Positions 63,191 through 64,000 of a stretch of 64,000 nt of DNA are shown here, piece after piece. Each line of letters begins with the position of its first letter. The first letter of the stretch is position 1. This DNA is from Cryptomeria japonica (lineage: Eukaryota > Streptophyta > Pinopsida > Cupressales > Cupressaceae). The translations under genes were made by a program, and so were the position numbers. A model generated the notes under the pieces. The model did not search any database, was not told the DNA's origin, and saw only the letters and a list, made by a program, of their open reading frames with translations. Location of the stretch: assembly GCF_030272615.1 (NCBI RefSeq), contig NC_081410.1, positions 284,333,957-284,397,956 on the forward strand. The letters run 5' to 3'.

Positions 63191-64000
63191 AGCTTTACTT
63201 GGGGAGCTTACATCAAACCCTTCAATGGGTTGTAATCCAAGATTTTTACAATGAAATTGGAATTTTTCTTTACAAAGTGGCTTGGTCAAAATATCTGCAA
63301 TTTGGTCTTCCCCCTTGCAATAGAGGAGTGAAACTTGCCTGTCTTCAATTTGTTCTCTAATAAAGTGGTGTTGGAGAGCAATGTGTTTTGTCCTTGCATG
63401 GAAAACTGGATTTTTAGCCAAGGCAATGGCACTTTGGTTGTCACAATACAATGGAGTTGGTTCGTGTTGAGGTAGACCCAAATCTTCAAGTAATCTTCTA
63501 AGCCACAAGACTTCTTTGGAAGCATTAGTGCATCCTTTGTACTCAGCTTCAGTGGATCCAAGAGAGGTAGATTGTTGCTTTTTACTATTCCAAGAAATTG
63601 CTCCTGAACCAACAAAAAAATAGTAACCACAAGTAGATTTCCCATCATTGGGATCTCCACCTAGATCGGAATCAGTAAAACCTTTTAAAGTAAAATCAGA
63701 ATTTGCATCATAAAACAAACCTACATTCATTGTTCCTTTAATATATCTTAAAATTCTTTTAGCAACTTTAAAGTGTGTTTGTTGAGGTTTAGACATAAAT
63801 CTTGAAACCAAACCAACACTATAAGCAATATCGGGCCTAGTAAGAGTTAAATAATTTAAACTTCCAACTAATTGTCTATACAAAGTAGGATCAACAAGAG
63901 GAGTTTGCATATCAAGCATTAACTTAGTGCCTAATTCAATAGGAATTGAAACATGATGAGCATCATTCATTTTAAATTTATCTATGAGATCTTGAGCATA
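63188..64000 (-). CDS. Copia POL C-terminus: end of RT and RNase H, partial at window edge
   Basis: The frame is open from the right edge (YAQDLIDKFKMND) for 270 codons to a stop at 63188. Signatures: YRQLVGSLNYLTLTRPDIAY and VGLVSRFMSKPQQTHFKVAK from the RT/connection region, KGFTDSDLGGDPNDGKSTCG and STEAEYKGCTNASKEVLWLR, then LYCDNQSAIALAKNP, HIALQHHFIREQIE and DQIADILTKPL from RNase H. The catalytic residues D (TDSD), E (TEAEY) and D (YCDN) are present and there is no stop or frameshift in the visible part, unlike all other POL remnants here. A separate copia family, better preserved; upstream domains lie beyond the window. Confidence 0.95.
   Translation of the reverse strand, partial: YAQDLIDKFKMNDAHHVSIPIELGTKLMLDMQTPLVDPTLYRQLVGSLNYLTLTRPDIAYSVGLVSRFMSKPQQTHFKVAKRILRYIKGTMNVGLFYDANSDFTLKGFTDSDLGGDPNDGKSTCGYYFFVGSGAISWNSKKQQSTSLGSTEAEYKGCTNASKEVLWLRRLLEDLGLPQHEPTPLYCDNQSAIALAKNPVFHARTKHIALQHHFIREQIEDRQVSLLYCKGEDQIADILTKPLCKEKFQFHCKNLGLQPIEGFDVSSPSKA

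Overview
The window looks like intergenic nuclear DNA of a seed plant, most likely a gymnosperm (conifer). This is an inference from very low gene density, old and decayed LTR retrotransposons nested in one another, long LTRs (1.2 to 2.4 kb), and plant-type CACTA, copia, gypsy and L1-like LINE proteins. No intact host gene, tRNA, rRNA or CRISPR array was found. The only host-gene sequence recognised is a broken PPR (pentatricopeptide repeat) fragment trapped inside an LTR.

Layout. 1-3833: 3' part of a CACTA (En/Spm-like) DNA transposon, with the C-terminus of a TNP2-type transposase and a multi-exon Ptta/En/Spm-type second gene that carries stops. 4626-8235 (minus): a long decayed ORF of unknown function with a coiled-coil C-terminus. 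8236-10500: an array of degenerate repeats including a 478-bp tandem duplication. 10830-14030: a truncated copia element (gag end, protease, integrase, half of RT) running into an LTR fragment. 14146-24503: a non-autonomous, gag-only copia element with both LTRs, PBS and PPT; its 5' LTR carries 2.4 kb of foreign DNA with the PPR fragment. 24504 to about 44770 (minus): a gypsy element with gag, protease, an extra RNase H-like domain, RT, RNase H and integrase. It is interrupted by a younger non-autonomous gag-protease gypsy element (28232-36111, TSD CATGG), and its 5' LTR is split by an internally deleted copia element (39189-43677, TSD AGTGT). 44771-48439: ORF-poor T-rich DNA with two foldbacks. 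48440-50470: LTR fragments facing each other and a LINE RT scrap. 50655-58460 (minus): a nearly complete L1-type LINE with two ORFs and a C-terminal RNase H. 59118-59645: a copia LTR fragment. 60240-62000: a second repeat array that shares a core motif with the first, in the opposite orientation. 62709-64000 (minus): the 3' LTR, PPT and RT/RNase H end of another copia element, whose ORF is still open at the window edge.

How the parts relate. The gypsy host at 24.5-44.8 kb is the oldest readable layer, since three other elements sit in or against it. Both LTR-bounded non-autonomous elements kept the cis signals needed for mobilisation (LTR, PBS, PPT) plus gag, but lack RT and integrase, so they would have depended on enzymes supplied in trans. 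The gag-only copia element shares an identical PPT/LTR junction with the RT-bearing copia at 39.2-43.7 kb, which suggests a related autonomous family as its donor. All boundaries were read by eye; domain names come from motif recognition, not database searches.
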